Shown here one piece after another: positions 7,962 to 16,487 of a stretch of DNA of 64,000 nucleotides; within the stretch, counting starts at the first letter, position 1, and every line of letters begins with the position of its first letter. The stretch spans positions 1,663,501-1,727,500 of the forward strand of contig NZ_CP071839.1 of NCBI RefSeq assembly GCF_017526105.1, in the 5' to 3' direction. Origin of the DNA: Streptomyces cyanogenus (GTDB lineage Bacteria > Actinomycetota > Actinomycetes > Streptomycetales > Streptomycetaceae). The position numbers and the translations under genes were made by a program. Under the pieces are notes generated by a model. That model made no database searches. It saw only the letters and a list, made by a program, of their open reading frames with translations, and was not told the DNA's origin.

Positions 7962-8539
7962 GGTGCGTCCACATCGTCGTCGGGACAGGAAATGCGGTCC
8001 AGCGCGGCCAGGTCGACGCGCAGTGCCAGCGACTGGCGGTACAACTCCTCCAGCCGAGGAGGGAACGCCTCCTCCGGACCGTCCGGGGGCGCGCTCAGGA
8101 GCGCTCCGGCACCGGGACGTCGCCGCAGACGCGGCGACACGCTGTGCAGCCGGCCGCCCCGGTGCACGGCCGGAGCCAGCAGCAGAGCGTCGGCGATCGG
8201 CACGTCCCTGAGCGCGGCGGCCTCCAGCGCGGTGCGCACGTCGCCCCGCCGCAGGCCGAAGCGGGCGATCCGCAGTTCGCTGTGCAGGTTGTCCATGAAG
8301 GGGTAGTAGGCGTCCTGCACCGCGCGCGGCCGCCGCCAGATCAGGTCGTCGCACAGTCCCACCTGTTCCAGCGTCATGGCCAGCGGGCGGTGCGCCGCCA
8401 GTTGCCGGACGAAGAAGTTCTTGCAGGCGGTCCTGACCCTGTCGTCGGTGCTGTGCATGCCCATGAACAGCGAAGCATCGATGAGCGTCCCGAGGCCCGG
8501 GACGGCCCCCGGGAGCGGGGCGCCCGCCTCACCGCTCAT
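7958..8539 (-). CDS. unrecognised 193-residue protein of the aminotransferase-diiron cluster
   Basis: I do not recognise this family with confidence. The N-terminal segment [17 protein letters not shown], with an early acidic residue and conserved Asp pair, vaguely resembles the start of PIN-like folds. The middle is alpha-helical and the C-terminus is charged. It overlaps the aminotransferase gene by 11 bases and the DapA-like gene by 4, so it is embedded in the coupled operon and very likely works in the same pathway. No signal peptide or membrane segment is visible. Confidence 0.7.
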   Translation of the reverse strand: MSGEAGAPLPGAVPGLGTLIDASLFMGMHSTDDRVRTACKNFFVRQLAAHRPLAMTLEQVGLCDDLIWRRPRAVQDAYYPFMDNLHSELRIARFGLRRGDVRTALEAAALRDVPIADALLLAPAVHRGGRLHSVSPRLRRRPGAGALLSAPPDGPEEAFPPRLEELYRQSLALRVDLAALDRISCPDDDVDAP

Positions 8540-9695
8540 GGGAGGCGGAGCCCAGGGTCTCGCGGATGACCCGTACGGCGGCCGCGAACTGCTCGGGCGG
8601 GCGCGCCAGCGCGATCCTCACGTAGCGCTCACCCCGCCCCGGGTTGTCCCAGTAGAAGTAGTTCCCCGGCAGCACATAGACCTCGGCCTGGAGAAGCCGC
8701 GCGTGGACGTCCTTCGCGGTGAGGCCGGAGGGCAGGATGCGCAGCCAGGCGACGCTGGTGTCCACCCGCGCGTCCAGCAGTTCCAGGACCGAGCCGGGCA
8801 GTTCGCGCCGCAGCGTGGCCCGGTTGGTGTCGATCACCTCGCGCACCGAGGCGAAGGAGTCCGCGACGGAGTCCTCGACGTAGTGGGTGAGGAAGTTCAG
8901 CACGAACGGGGAGACGTTGAGCAGCACGGAGGTGTGCAGGTTGTACACCTCCTCGTAGATGTCCGCGCTCGCTGTCAGCAGGGCGCACTTGGCGTCCTGG
9001 ACCGGCCACGTCTTCCCCGTGTCCTCGATGGCGAGGTAGCTGGCGCCGGACTCCTCCAGCATCCGGTACACGTCGGGGCGCTGGGCCAGGCCGTTGTGCA
9101 GGGCGAAGGAGGCGAAGCAGAAGTCCAGTACGAGCAGCTTGCGCTGGTCGCGGCAGAACCTCAGGACCTCCTCGAACCCCCGGCCGCCGTCGGTGAACAG
9201 CGTGAAGCCGGTGGGGTTGTTGGGGTCGACCAGGTACAGCGCGTCCGTCCGGACCAGGCGGGTCAGCTCCGTGTACACGGTGTCCGGGTCCGCCAGCGCT
9301 TCCTCGGGCAGGGCGGCGGGCGGCGTCCCCAGGTACTTGAGGAGGTCCACCAGGTTGTCGAAGCAGGGTTCCACCAGGGAGACGGTGTAGTCGTGCCGGC
9401 GCAGGTACATCGCCGCGACCATGGTGGAGACGCTGGCCGCATACGACAGCAGGGTGCGGCCCAGGCCGGGCGCGGTCGTCTGGCCGTGCAAGCGGAAGAA
9501 CGCCTCGGTGAACTGCCGCTCGAAATGCGCCTGCTGCCGTTCCTCCGACTCGTACCACAGCGCGGGCAGCCGGGAGACGATCTTGTCCTGGCTGCCGGAC
9601 TGCCGCTGATGCGTATGCGCGTCGGCCAGGTTGTACCGAGTGCGCAGTGCCTTGATCTCGTGCTGGGTGAGGTCGATCAAATCCTGGGCTGACAT
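8529..9695 (-). CDS. PLP-dependent aminotransferase, class I/II
   Basis: A 388-residue fold-type I PLP enzyme. The PNNPTG segment with N160, D191 in LLVLDFCF and the PLP-binding lysine K228 in IEDTGKTWP are all present. The start at 9695 is supported by GGAG seven bases upstream. It is the first gene of a five-gene unit: aminotransferase, unknown protein, DapA-like lyase, diiron oxidase, Rieske. It is transcribed away from an EamA exporter across a 180-base region rich in inverted repeats. The substrate is unknown. The long N-terminal helical region (residues 1-70) is unlike housekeeping AspC enzymes, so this is probably a specialised enzyme. Confidence 0.88.
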   Translation of the reverse strand: MSAQDLIDLTQHEIKALRTRYNLADAHTHQRQSGSQDKIVSRLPALWYESEERQQAHFERQFTEAFFRLHGQTTAPGLGRTLLSYAASVSTMVAAMYLRRHDYTVSLVEPCFDNLVDLLKYLGTPPAALPEEALADPDTVYTELTRLVRTDALYLVDPNNPTGFTLFTDGGRGFEEVLRFCRDQRKLLVLDFCFASFALHNGLAQRPDVYRMLEESGASYLAIEDTGKTWPVQDAKCALLTASADIYEEVYNLHTSVLLNVSPFVLNFLTHYVEDSVADSFASVREVIDTNRATLRRELPGSVLELLDARVDTSVAWLRILPSGLTAKDVHARLLQAEVYVLPGNYFYWDNPGRGERYVRIALARPPEQFAAAVRVIRETLGSASHER

Positions 9696-9801
9696 ATCCG
9701 CTCCTCGCACAGGACGGCATTCGTATGCTGATGACGCTGATGACGCCTGGAATGGTAGGGAGCGCGAGCGGCCGGGACCACGCCAGAAATGATGAGGAAC
9801 C

Positions 9802-9864
9802 ATTGGCGGAGTCAAACGGCGGACTATCCGAAAGTACGCTGGTGGAATAGCTTATTCCGCCAAT
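9802..9864. promoter_or_regulatory. inverted-repeat cluster in the divergent aminotransferase/EamA promoter
   Basis: The 9-mer ATTGGCGGA occurs on the plus strand at 9802-9810 and on the minus strand at 9856-9864. Bases 9841-9861 form a palindrome with arms GGTGGAATA and TATTCCGCC (8 of 9 pairing) around GCT. The cluster lies between the divergent starts at 9695 and 9876. It is a good candidate binding site for the LuxR-type regulator at 12464-13165. Confidence 0.5.
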
Positions 9865-9875
9865 AACCTGCCCGC

Positions 9876-10889
9876 ATGACCTCAAGTGAATCGGGCGGGG
9901 CCGGACGGCCGGCGGCGGGAACGGCGCCTTCTCGGACCGTGGGGGCGCTTTACGCGGCGCTCGGCACCGCGCTGGCAGGCACCTCCTTCGTGGCCACGAG
10001 CCTGCTGACGCACTATCCGTTCCTGAGCGGCCAGACCCTGCGCTTCGCTCTGGGCGCTCTGAGCCTGTCGCTGCTGTCCCTCGTCGGGCGCGTGCCCTGG
10101 CCGCGGCCGACGAGAACCGAGTGGGCGCTGCTGGCGCTGCTGGCCGGGACGGGCCTGGTCGGCTTCAATCTGGCCTGCCTCGCCGCACTGGGTTCCGCCG
10201 AGCCCGCCGTACTCGGCGTGATCGTCGGTGCGACCCCGCTGCTGGTGGCGATCGCCGGTCCCCTGCTGAGCCGGCGCCGGATATCGGGGCGTCTGATCGC
10301 CTCGGCCGCCCTGGTGGTCGCCGGTGCCGCGCTGCTCATCGGCTTCGGGCGGAGCACCGCGGGCGGCTTCGGGTTCTCCCTGCTGGCCCTGCTGGGCGAG
10401 GTCTCCTTCACCTTGCTGGCGGTGCCCCTGCTGCCCCGGCTGGGGGCGATCCCCGTGGCGACCTACGTCTGCGTCCTGGCCACGGTCGAGATGGGTGTCC
10501 TGACCGCGGCGGTCGAACTGCCCGGCGGGGACCTGCGCTGGCCGGACGCGCGCGAACTGGGCGCCCTGTGCTACCTGGCGGTGGCGGTGACCGCCGCCGC
10601 GTTCATCTTCTACTACCTCGGCCTGCGCACCCTCGGCCCGGAGGCGACCAGCCTGTTCGCCGGGCTCATCCCGGTCGCGGCGGCGTTCACCGCACCGATC
10701 GTCGGCAGTGGCACGCTCGGCGCGGCCCAGGTCACCGGCAGCATTCTGGTCGGTACGGGGCTCAGCGCGGGCTTGTCCGCGCCGGCCCGAGACGCCGGAC
10801 AGGCGGCCGGGGCGCCCGCGTCGCAAGGACCGGAACCCGGTCCGGCAGATCCGAAAGTGCCGGTACCGACGGCGGATGACGACGGCTGA
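9876..10889 (+). CDS. EamA/DMT-family exporter
   Basis: A 337-residue membrane protein with ten predicted hydrophobic helices arranged as two EamA repeats, typical of drug/metabolite exporters that move amino acids or small metabolites out. The C-terminal 35 residues are Pro/Ala-rich and probably cytoplasmic. It is divergent from the aminotransferase operon and 139 bases before the TrpB2-like gene. Its position suggests export of the cluster product or a precursor, but EamA proteins are common and the substrate is not known. Confidence 0.85.
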   Translation: MTSSESGGAGRPAAGTAPSRTVGALYAALGTALAGTSFVATSLLTHYPFLSGQTLRFALGALSLSLLSLVGRVPWPRPTRTEWALLALLAGTGLVGFNLACLAALGSAEPAVLGVIVGATPLLVAIAGPLLSRRRISGRLIASAALVVAGAALLIGFGRSTAGGFGFSLLALLGEVSFTLLAVPLLPRLGAIPVATYVCVLATVEMGVLTAAVELPGGDLRWPDARELGALCYLAVAVTAAAFIFYYLGLRTLGPEATSLFAGLIPVAAAFTAPIVGSGTLGAAQVTGSILVGTGLSAGLSAPARDAGQAAGAPASQGPEPGPADPKVPVPTADDDG

Positions 10890-11028
10890 ACTTTCGTTAT
10901 TTCGCCTGGTGGTGGGCCAGGATCCGCATTTCTAGCATGAGGGGGCCAGGTCCCCCGCAGGACCCCATCCGGCATTTCGGCGCCACCGCGCCGCATCTCG
11001 TTCCCCCTCCCGTGAGGATGCGAAATCC

Positions 11029-12399
11029 ATGACTGTCACGCATGTCGTCCTGAGCGCCGCAGACCTTCCGGACCACTGGTACAACATCGTTCCCGACCTG
11101 CCGGCGAGTCCGCCGCCCGCGCTGCATCCGCAGACGCTGGAGCCGCTGCGTCCTGAGGACCTCTCAGGGCTGCTGCCCCAGGGCGTCATCGAGCAGGAGT
11201 TCTCCGAGGAGCGCTGGATCGAGATCCCGGACCGGGTGCGCGAGCTGTACCAGATCTGGCGGCCCTCCCCGCTGCACCGGGCGACGCGGCTGGAGCGCGC
11301 GCTGGACACCCCGGCCCGGATCTACTTCAAGTACGAGGGCGTCTCACCCGCGGGGTCCCACAAGCCCAACACCGCCATCGCCCAGGCGTTCTACGCGGCC
11401 GAGGACGGTGTACGCCGGCTGACCAGCGAGACCGGGGCCGGGCAGTGGGGCTCGGCGCTGTCCTTCGCGGGCTCGCTGTTCGGTCTGGACGTCACCGTCT
11501 ACATGGTCCGCTCCTCCTTCCAGCAGAAGCCCTACCGGCGCATCCTGATGGAGACCTGGGGTGCCGAGGTGCACCCGTCGCCCAGTCCGCTCACGGAGGC
11601 CGGGCGCGCGGTGCTGGCGGAGGCCCCCGACTCCCCGGGATCGATCGGCATCGCCATCAGCGAGGCCGTGCAGGACGCGCTCAGCCGCGAGGACACCCGC
11701 TTCGCGCTCGGCTCGATCTCCAACAACGTACTGATCCACCAGTCGGTGATCGGCCTGGAGGCCAAGAAGCAGCTGGAGATCGCCGACGACTACCCCGACG
11801 TGGTGGTGGGCTGCGTCGGGGGCGGCTCCGGCTACGCCGGCCTGTCCTACCCGTTCCTGTACGACACCCTGACCGGCAAGCGCTCCGGCACCCGCTTCGT
11901 CGCGGTCGAGCCGGACGCCTGCCCCAGCCTCACCCGGGGCACCTACGCCTACGACTATCCCGACACCGCCTCGCTCGGCCCGGTGCTGCCGATGTTCACC
12001 CTCGGGCACAACTTCATGCCCGCCCCCATCCACGCCGGGGGCCTGCGCCACCACGGCAGCTCCCCGACCATGGGGACGCTGGTGCAGCACGGCCACGTGC
12101 AGGCGCGCTCGGTCTCGCAGACCGACATCTTCAGCGCGGCCGTGCTCTTCGCACGCAACGAGGGCTTCGTGATGGCTCCGGAGTCCGCCCACGGCGTGCG
12201 CGGGGCGATCGACGAGGCGCTGGCCGCACGGGAGGCGGGCGAGGCGCGGGCGATCCTCGTCCACGTCTCCGGGCACGGCAACTTCGACATGGCGGCCTAC
12301 GACTCCTACCTGGCCCACACGTTGACCGACCACGAGCCGGACCAGGCGCAGATCGAGCGGGCCCTCGGTGAGCTGCCCTCGGCGAAGATCCCGGTCTGA
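11029..12399 (+). CDS. TrpB2-type PLP enzyme (tryptophan synthase beta-like)
   Basis: A 456-residue fold-type II PLP enzyme of the TrpB2 branch, marked by the N-terminal [10 protein letters not shown], which TrpB1 lacks. The PLP lysine is K112 in AGSHKPNTA, and the phosphate-binding glycine loop is VGGGSGYAG. TrpB2 enzymes catalyse beta-replacement on serine or phosphoserine, classically with indole. No trpA or other trp genes are adjacent, and the gene sits beside a putative amino-acid-derivative cluster and an exporter. It may therefore build an unusual amino acid, although a second TrpB for general metabolism cannot be excluded. Confidence 0.85.
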   Translation: MTVTHVVLSAADLPDHWYNIVPDLPASPPPALHPQTLEPLRPEDLSGLLPQGVIEQEFSEERWIEIPDRVRELYQIWRPSPLHRATRLERALDTPARIYFKYEGVSPAGSHKPNTAIAQAFYAAEDGVRRLTSETGAGQWGSALSFAGSLFGLDVTVYMVRSSFQQKPYRRILMETWGAEVHPSPSPLTEAGRAVLAEAPDSPGSIGIAISEAVQDALSREDTRFALGSISNNVLIHQSVIGLEAKKQLEIADDYPDVVVGCVGGGSGYAGLSYPFLYDTLTGKRSGTRFVAVEPDACPSLTRGTYAYDYPDTASLGPVLPMFTLGHNFMPAPIHAGGLRHHGSSPTMGTLVQHGHVQARSVSQTDIFSAAVLFARNEGFVMAPESAHGVRGAIDEALAAREAGEARAILVHVSGHGNFDMAAYDSYLAHTLTDHEPDQAQIERALGELPSAKIPV

Positions 12400-12410
12400 G
12401 GCGGGGCTCC

Positions 12411-12440
12411 GGCCGCGCACCCGTCCACAGGTGCGCGGCC
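12411..12440. terminator. bidirectional hairpin between trpB2-like and luxR-type genes
   Basis: A perfect 11-base inverted repeat (12411-12421 and 12430-12440) with an 8-base loop lies between the convergent stops at 12399 and 12464. It can serve both genes. Confidence 0.75.
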
Positions 12441-12463
12441 CGATGGCCCGGCGCCGACCGCGG

Positions 12464-13165
12464 TCAGTCGACCAGCCCGGCCTCGACGGCGTACAGCGCC
12501 GCCTCCACGCGGTTGCGCAGCCCCAGTTTCGCCAGCAGGTTCTGCACATGGGACTTCACGGTGCTTTCGCTGAGCGTGAGCTGCGCGGAGATCTCGGCGT
12601 TGGTGCGGCCCCGGCCGAGCAGGCGCAGCACGTCGTGCTCTCGGGGCGTCAGCGAGCAGGGCGTGGAGGCCGAGTTCGGCCTCGGCAACGCGGAAGGGGA
12701 GAGGGCCGCCGGCGGGAGCCGGCGCTCGGCCGGCCCGGCCGCGGCGACCGGTGCCGGGAAGAGGGAGTAGCCGGCCACGAGCATGTGCAGCGCGGCCACC
12801 AGGTCGTCGACCTGCGCGCTGCGCAGCAGCGTTCCGTCGGCTTCCTTCCCGATGAGGCCGAGTGCCGCGGAGTCGCACAGGGAGTCGCTGACCAGTGCCA
12901 GCACCTTGCCCTGCCAGCCCTTGGCCTGCCGCAGCGTCGCCGAGCAGCCGTTGGGGCTCTCGACGGTGTGGACGACGACGTGCGGCTTGGTCTCGGCCAT
13001 CAGCGTCACCGCCTCGTGGTGGTCGCAGGCCTCGGCCACGACGTCGATACCCGACTTGCAGCGCAGTACCGCCCCCAGGCCGCTGCGCGTGATCGGCGAC
13101 GCGTCCAGAATGAGGACGCGAATAACAGTGATCTCCGGAGATTGTTGCGACTTTAAGTTCTCCAC
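12464..13165 (-). CDS. LuxR-family response-regulator-like protein with a TTA codon
   Basis: A 233-residue transcription factor. Residues ~15-130 look like a receiver domain (VIRVLILDASPITRSG), but the phospho-acceptor aspartate region reads PHVVVHTVES, with His where Asp is expected, so it is probably not phosphorylated normally. After an Ala/Pro-rich linker comes a LuxR-type HTH (LTPREHDVLRLLGRGRTNAE, then STVKSHVQNLLAKL). The GTG start at 13165 follows a GGGGG stretch. Codon 4 is TTA, read by the bldA tRNA in Streptomyces, which would make translation depend on development. It is adjacent and convergent to the trpB2-like gene and is the obvious candidate regulator of the 5903-12399 cluster. 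Confidence 0.85.
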   Translation of the reverse strand: MENLKSQQSPEITVIRVLILDASPITRSGLGAVLRCKSGIDVVAEACDHHEAVTLMAETKPHVVVHTVESPNGCSATLRQAKGWQGKVLALVSDSLCDSAALGLIGKEADGTLLRSAQVDDLVAALHMLVAGYSLFPAPVAAAGPAERRLPPAALSPSALPRPNSASTPCSLTPREHDVLRLLGRGRTNAEISAQLTLSESTVKSHVQNLLAKLGLRNRVEAALYAVEAGLVD

Positions 13166-13709
13166 GTGCCGATTCCCCCGTCTTTTCCGAAGAAGTGGAT
13201 CTTCACCTGTACGAACGCGGTCGAAAGCGCATTGGTGCCGGAACCCCGAGGTCGAAGGATAGACGACAAGCCGCCGACTCCCACCGGTGAGGCGGTAAAC
13301 GGTGCCGAACACTCCGCGTGCAGCGGGTTTACTCGTAATGGCCGCGCGAAAAATGCGAGGCCCGCAAACGCGAAGATGCGGACCGTGCTCGACGGCTCCG
13401 TACACGGCCACGCGCGGCGCCTCCCCGCACCGGAACCGGAACGCGGCCACCTCAGTCGCGGCGGCCGGAGCGCGACCTGCCCCGAGCCTGTGCGCCACCT
13501 TGTCCGGAACACAGGCGAAATCTGGCGGAAATCCAGTCGCGCCGACCCACGGCGAAGATCGTCACGAGTCCCTGGCGGCCGTCCGGGTCACGCGGTGGCC
13601 TGTGGCGGTGCTCGGCCGGGAAGGATCCGGGTGCCCGTCTGAACGGCCGCGCTCCCCCGGCCGTACCCCATGACGGACCAGGAGAAGCTTCGCGGAAGGG
13701 AATCCCCAC
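13166..13709. other. intergenic region upstream of the LuxR-type gene
   Basis: These 544 bases contain several short open frames on both strands but none with a ribosome-binding site or recognisable domain. The part next to 13165 is less GC-rich and must hold the regulator's promoter. No RNA gene was recognised. Confidence 0.5.
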
Positions 13710-14195
13710 ATGACCAGCGCATCGCTCCACCCCGCGGCCGGACCGGGCCGCCGTACCGTCGTGGCGGCGGCCGGAGCGGCCGGGCTCGCCGCCGCGCTGA
13801 CCGCCTGCGGTTCGGGCGACGACTCCTCGGACACCGGGTCGGGATCCAACGCCTCCACCGGGTCCACGCAGGACGGCGGCTCCGCGGCCGGTGGCGCCGC
13901 GGCCGGTGGCACCGCGCTCGCCAAGACCGCGGACATCCCCGAGGGCGGCGGCAAGATCTTCAAGGAACAGGGTGTCGTGGTCACCCAGCCGACGGCGGGC
14001 ACCTACAAGGCGTTCTCCGCCAAGTGCACCCACCGCGGCTGTTCGGTGGGCAGCGTGGCGAACGGTGTGATCCTGTGCCCGTGCCACAACAGCGAGTTCT
14101 CGGCGGCGGACGGCAGCGTGAAGAAGGGGCCCGCCACGCAGGCGCTGGCCGCGGCGAAGATCACCGTCTCCGGTGACGAGATCAAGCTGGCCTGA
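13710..14195 (+). CDS. exported Rieske [2Fe-2S] lipoprotein
   Basis: A 161-residue secreted Rieske protein. The N-terminus has the twin-arginine motif GRRTVVAAAG and a hydrophobic stretch ending LTACGSG, a lipobox, so it is likely Tat-exported and lipid-anchored. A Gly/Ser/Ala-rich linker follows. The cluster ligands are CTHRGC and CPCHNSEF (Cys-x-His and Cys-x2-His), with the extra cysteines that form the usual disulfide in Rieske proteins. It stands alone, with no cytochrome bc genes around it. It is a common stand-alone protein in Streptomyces of uncertain redox partner. Confidence 0.9.
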   Translation: MTSASLHPAAGPGRRTVVAAAGAAGLAAALTACGSGDDSSDTGSGSNASTGSTQDGGSAAGGAAAGGTALAKTADIPEGGGKIFKEQGVVVTQPTAGTYKAFSAKCTHRGCSVGSVANGVILCPCHNSEFSAADGSVKKGPATQALAAAKITVSGDEIKLA

Positions 14196-14201
14196 GGGGG
14201 C

Positions 14202-14846
14202 TCAGCGCCGCTCCCGCGCGCGGGTGAGGCAGCCGAGCACCTCGTCGGTGGTCACGATGGTGGCGACCAGCGCGAGGGTGTGGCGGATCATCGCGGGGGT
14301 GTACTCGGCGGGCACCCCCGCGATGGCGTCGGCCGGGACGACGGCGGTGTAGCCGAGGTTGACCGCGTCGAACACCGCGTTGGGGACGGCGACGTTCGCC
14401 GACACCCCGGTGACGACCAGCGTGCGGCAGCCGAGGTTGCGCAGCAGGGCGTCGACGTCGGTGCCGTGGAGCGGGGACAGCCCGTGCAGCCGCCGTACGA
14501 CGAAGTCCTCCTCGGTGACCTCGATCGGGGGCGCGACCCGGACCGCCGTGCTGCCGCTCAGCTGGTGCACGGGAAGCCGTTCGGCGGCCCGGAACAGGCG
14601 GGCGTTGCGGTTCGCGCCCCGGCCGTCCGGGCGGCGCTCGGCGACCGCGTGGATGACCTGCACCCCGCTCTCGTGGGCGGCGGCGACCAGCCGGGCCACG
14701 TTGCGCAGGGCGCCCGAGGAGCGTGCCTCGCGGGCGAGTTCGGGCAGGGCGCTGTCGGGTCCGACGACCCCCCGCTGGCACTCCACCGTGAGCAGGACGG
14801 TGCTCGCCGGGTCGAGGAGTTCGCCGAGTCGCTCGTACGACGGCAT
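14202..14846 (-). CDS. isochorismatase-fold hydrolase with a substituted catalytic triad
   Basis: A 214-residue protein with the isochorismatase/cysteine hydrolase fold (TVLLTVECQRGVVG, then LGCRTLVVTGVSANVAVPNA). In typical members the triad is Asp, Lys and Cys. Here the corresponding positions appear to be Glu (VECQ), Arg (VVRRLHG) and Ala (NVAVPNA). It may therefore be inactive as a cysteine hydrolase or use another mechanism. The ATG at 14846 is chosen because AGGGGG lies eight bases upstream. It is divergent from 14945-15415, sharing a palindrome at 14882-14898. Confidence 0.8.
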   Translation of the reverse strand: MPSYERLGELLDPASTVLLTVECQRGVVGPDSALPELAREARSSGALRNVARLVAAAHESGVQVIHAVAERRPDGRGANRNARLFRAAERLPVHQLSGSTAVRVAPPIEVTEEDFVVRRLHGLSPLHGTDVDALLRNLGCRTLVVTGVSANVAVPNAVFDAVNLGYTAVVPADAIAGVPAEYTPAMIRHTLALVATIVTTDEVLGCLTRARERR

Positions 14847-14881
14847 GACATGTGCCCCCTTGAAGACGACGGCTTCTCTTT

Positions 14882-14898
14882 TCTGACGTGATGTCAGA
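14882..14898. promoter_or_regulatory. palindromic operator between divergent genes
   Basis: TCTGACGTGATGTCAGA is a perfect inverted repeat (6-base arms, 5-base centre) located 35 bases from the isochorismatase-type start and 46 bases from the flavoprotein start. A second half-site TCTGACA lies at 14914-14920. A TetR- or MarR-like repressor is plausible; none is adjacent. Confidence 0.5.
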
Positions 14899-14944
14899 GG
14901 ATCACGATAGTTTTCTGACACGACGTGGGAGAAGAGGGGGCCGC

Positions 14945-15415
14945 ATGTCCGTCACTCAGCAGCGCAGGGGCCGGAAGATCATGATGACGCCCGGCGAGCT
15001 GGACGAGTTCCTGACCACCCAGCGCACCTGCCGGGTGGCGACCGTGTCCGGCGACGGCACACCGCACGTCAGCGCGCTGTGGTTCGCCTGGGACGGCACC
15101 TCGCTGTGGCTGTACTCGGTGGTGCGCAGCCGGCGCTGGGCCCAGCTGAGCCGCGACCCGCGGGTGGCCGTCGTGGTCGACTCCGGCGAGGAGTACGACC
15201 AGCTGCGCGGGGTCGAGCTGTCCGGCCGGGTGGAGTTCGTGGGCGAGGTCCCGCGCCGGGGCGAGCTGTGCGCCGAACTCGACACGGCCGAGACGCTGTT
15301 CGCCCGCAAGAACTTCGGCCTGGACGAGATGCCGCACGACGGCCGGCACGCCTGGGCCCGGCTGACCCCGGACACGATCGTCTCGTGGGACTTCCGGAAG
15401 CTGGGCGGGGCCTAG
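14945..15415 (+). CDS. pyridoxamine 5'-phosphate oxidase-family flavoprotein
   Basis: A 156-residue split-barrel protein that should bind FMN or F420 (CRVATVSGDGTPHVSALWFA, then LYSVVRSRRWAQLSRDPRVA). Such proteins reduce or oxidise diverse small molecules, and the F420-dependent branch is common in actinobacteria. The ATG at 14945 follows GAAGAGGGGG at good spacing; an upstream in-frame ATG would start inside the operator. It is divergent from the isochorismatase-fold gene, which hints at shared control. Confidence 0.82.
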   Translation: MSVTQQRRGRKIMMTPGELDEFLTTQRTCRVATVSGDGTPHVSALWFAWDGTSLWLYSVVRSRRWAQLSRDPRVAVVVDSGEEYDQLRGVELSGRVEFVGEVPRRGELCAELDTAETLFARKNFGLDEMPHDGRHAWARLTPDTIVSWDFRKLGGA

Positions 15416-15509
15416 GCCTGTCCGACCACTGCCGTCTGCCGTGCGACGCACGGCCGCCCTTTCTGCGCGACGCGAAGCGTCAGACGGGCCCGGGCGCGGA
15501 CCGCTGACC

Positions 15510-16412
15510 TCAGCCCAGCTTCCGCGCAGCGGTGCGCAGCGCCTCCACCGCCGCGCGGATCGAGGGCCGGCGGTCCGCGTCCGCCCGCCAGACCACGTAC
15601 ACGTGGCGTCGCACGCGCGGTCTGAGCGGTACCAGGACCACGCCCTCGGGTACCGGGTGCCGGCCCAGCAGCGGCACGATGCACACACCCAGTCCGGCCG
15701 CCACCAGACCGAGTTGGGTGTGGGTCTCGCCCGCGCGGTGGCCGACGATCGGCTCGACGCCCTTGGACCGCAGGGTGAACATCAGCCACTCGTGGCAGAA
15801 CTCGCCCTCGCCCCAGGTGATCCACTCGTCCTCGGCGAACTCGGTGAGGTCCACCTCGTCCCGGTCCGCGAGCCGGTGCCCGGCGGGCAGGGCGACATCG
15901 GCCGGGTCGTCGAGCAGGGGCGCCTTGACGAGACCGTCGGGCACGGGCATCGGCTTGTTGTACCAGTCCAGGACCACCGCGAGGTCGAGATCACCGCGGA
16001 CGACACCGGCGATGCCGTTCTCCGGCTCCAGCTCGCTGGAGCGCACGCGCAGCCCCGGGTGCTCGGTGCGCAGCGCGCCGAGCGCGGCGGGGAAGAGGCC
16101 GCGGGCGGCGGTCGGGAACGCCGAGAGCCGGAGTTCGCCGACGACCTGGCCACGGTGCGCCTCCAGGTCGGACTCGGCCAGCTCGACCTGCGACAGGATG
16201 CGTGCCGCGTGCTCGGACAGCAGCCGGCCGGCGTCCGTGAGCCGTACGCCCCGGCCGTTCTTGGCCAGGAGCTGCTGGCCGATCTCCCGCTCCAGCTTGC
16301 CGAGCTGCTGCGAGACCGCGGACGTGGTGACGTGCAGCGCTTCGGCGGCGGCGCTGACCGAGCCGTGCCGGGCCAGTGCGTCGAGGGTGCGCAGGCGCTC
16401 CAGATTCAACAT
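15510..16412 (-). CDS. LysR-family transcriptional regulator
   Basis: A 300-residue LysR regulator. The N-terminal winged HTH (MLNLERLRTLDALARHGSVS, then TTSAVSQQLGKLE) is followed by a two-lobed effector domain. The TTG-like start region and ATG at 16412 put it 75 bases from the divergent EamA gene (16488). By the usual LysR pattern it should regulate that gene from the shared intergenic region. The effector is unknown. Confidence 0.9.
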   Translation of the reverse strand: MLNLERLRTLDALARHGSVSAAAEALHVTTSAVSQQLGKLEREIGQQLLAKNGRGVRLTDAGRLLSEHAARILSQVELAESDLEAHRGQVVGELRLSAFPTAARGLFPAALGALRTEHPGLRVRSSELEPENGIAGVVRGDLDLAVVLDWYNKPMPVPDGLVKAPLLDDPADVALPAGHRLADRDEVDLTEFAEDEWITWGEGEFCHEWLMFTLRSKGVEPIVGHRAGETHTQLGLVAAGLGVCIVPLLGRHPVPEGVVLVPLRPRVRRHVYVVWRADADRRPSIRAAVEALRTAARKLG

Positions 16413-16487
16413 GTAAGTGATTCTAAGAGGTACCAGGCGAGAAATCTCGATTGCGCTACGAGGTTCGACTCCCGCACAGTGGAGGGC

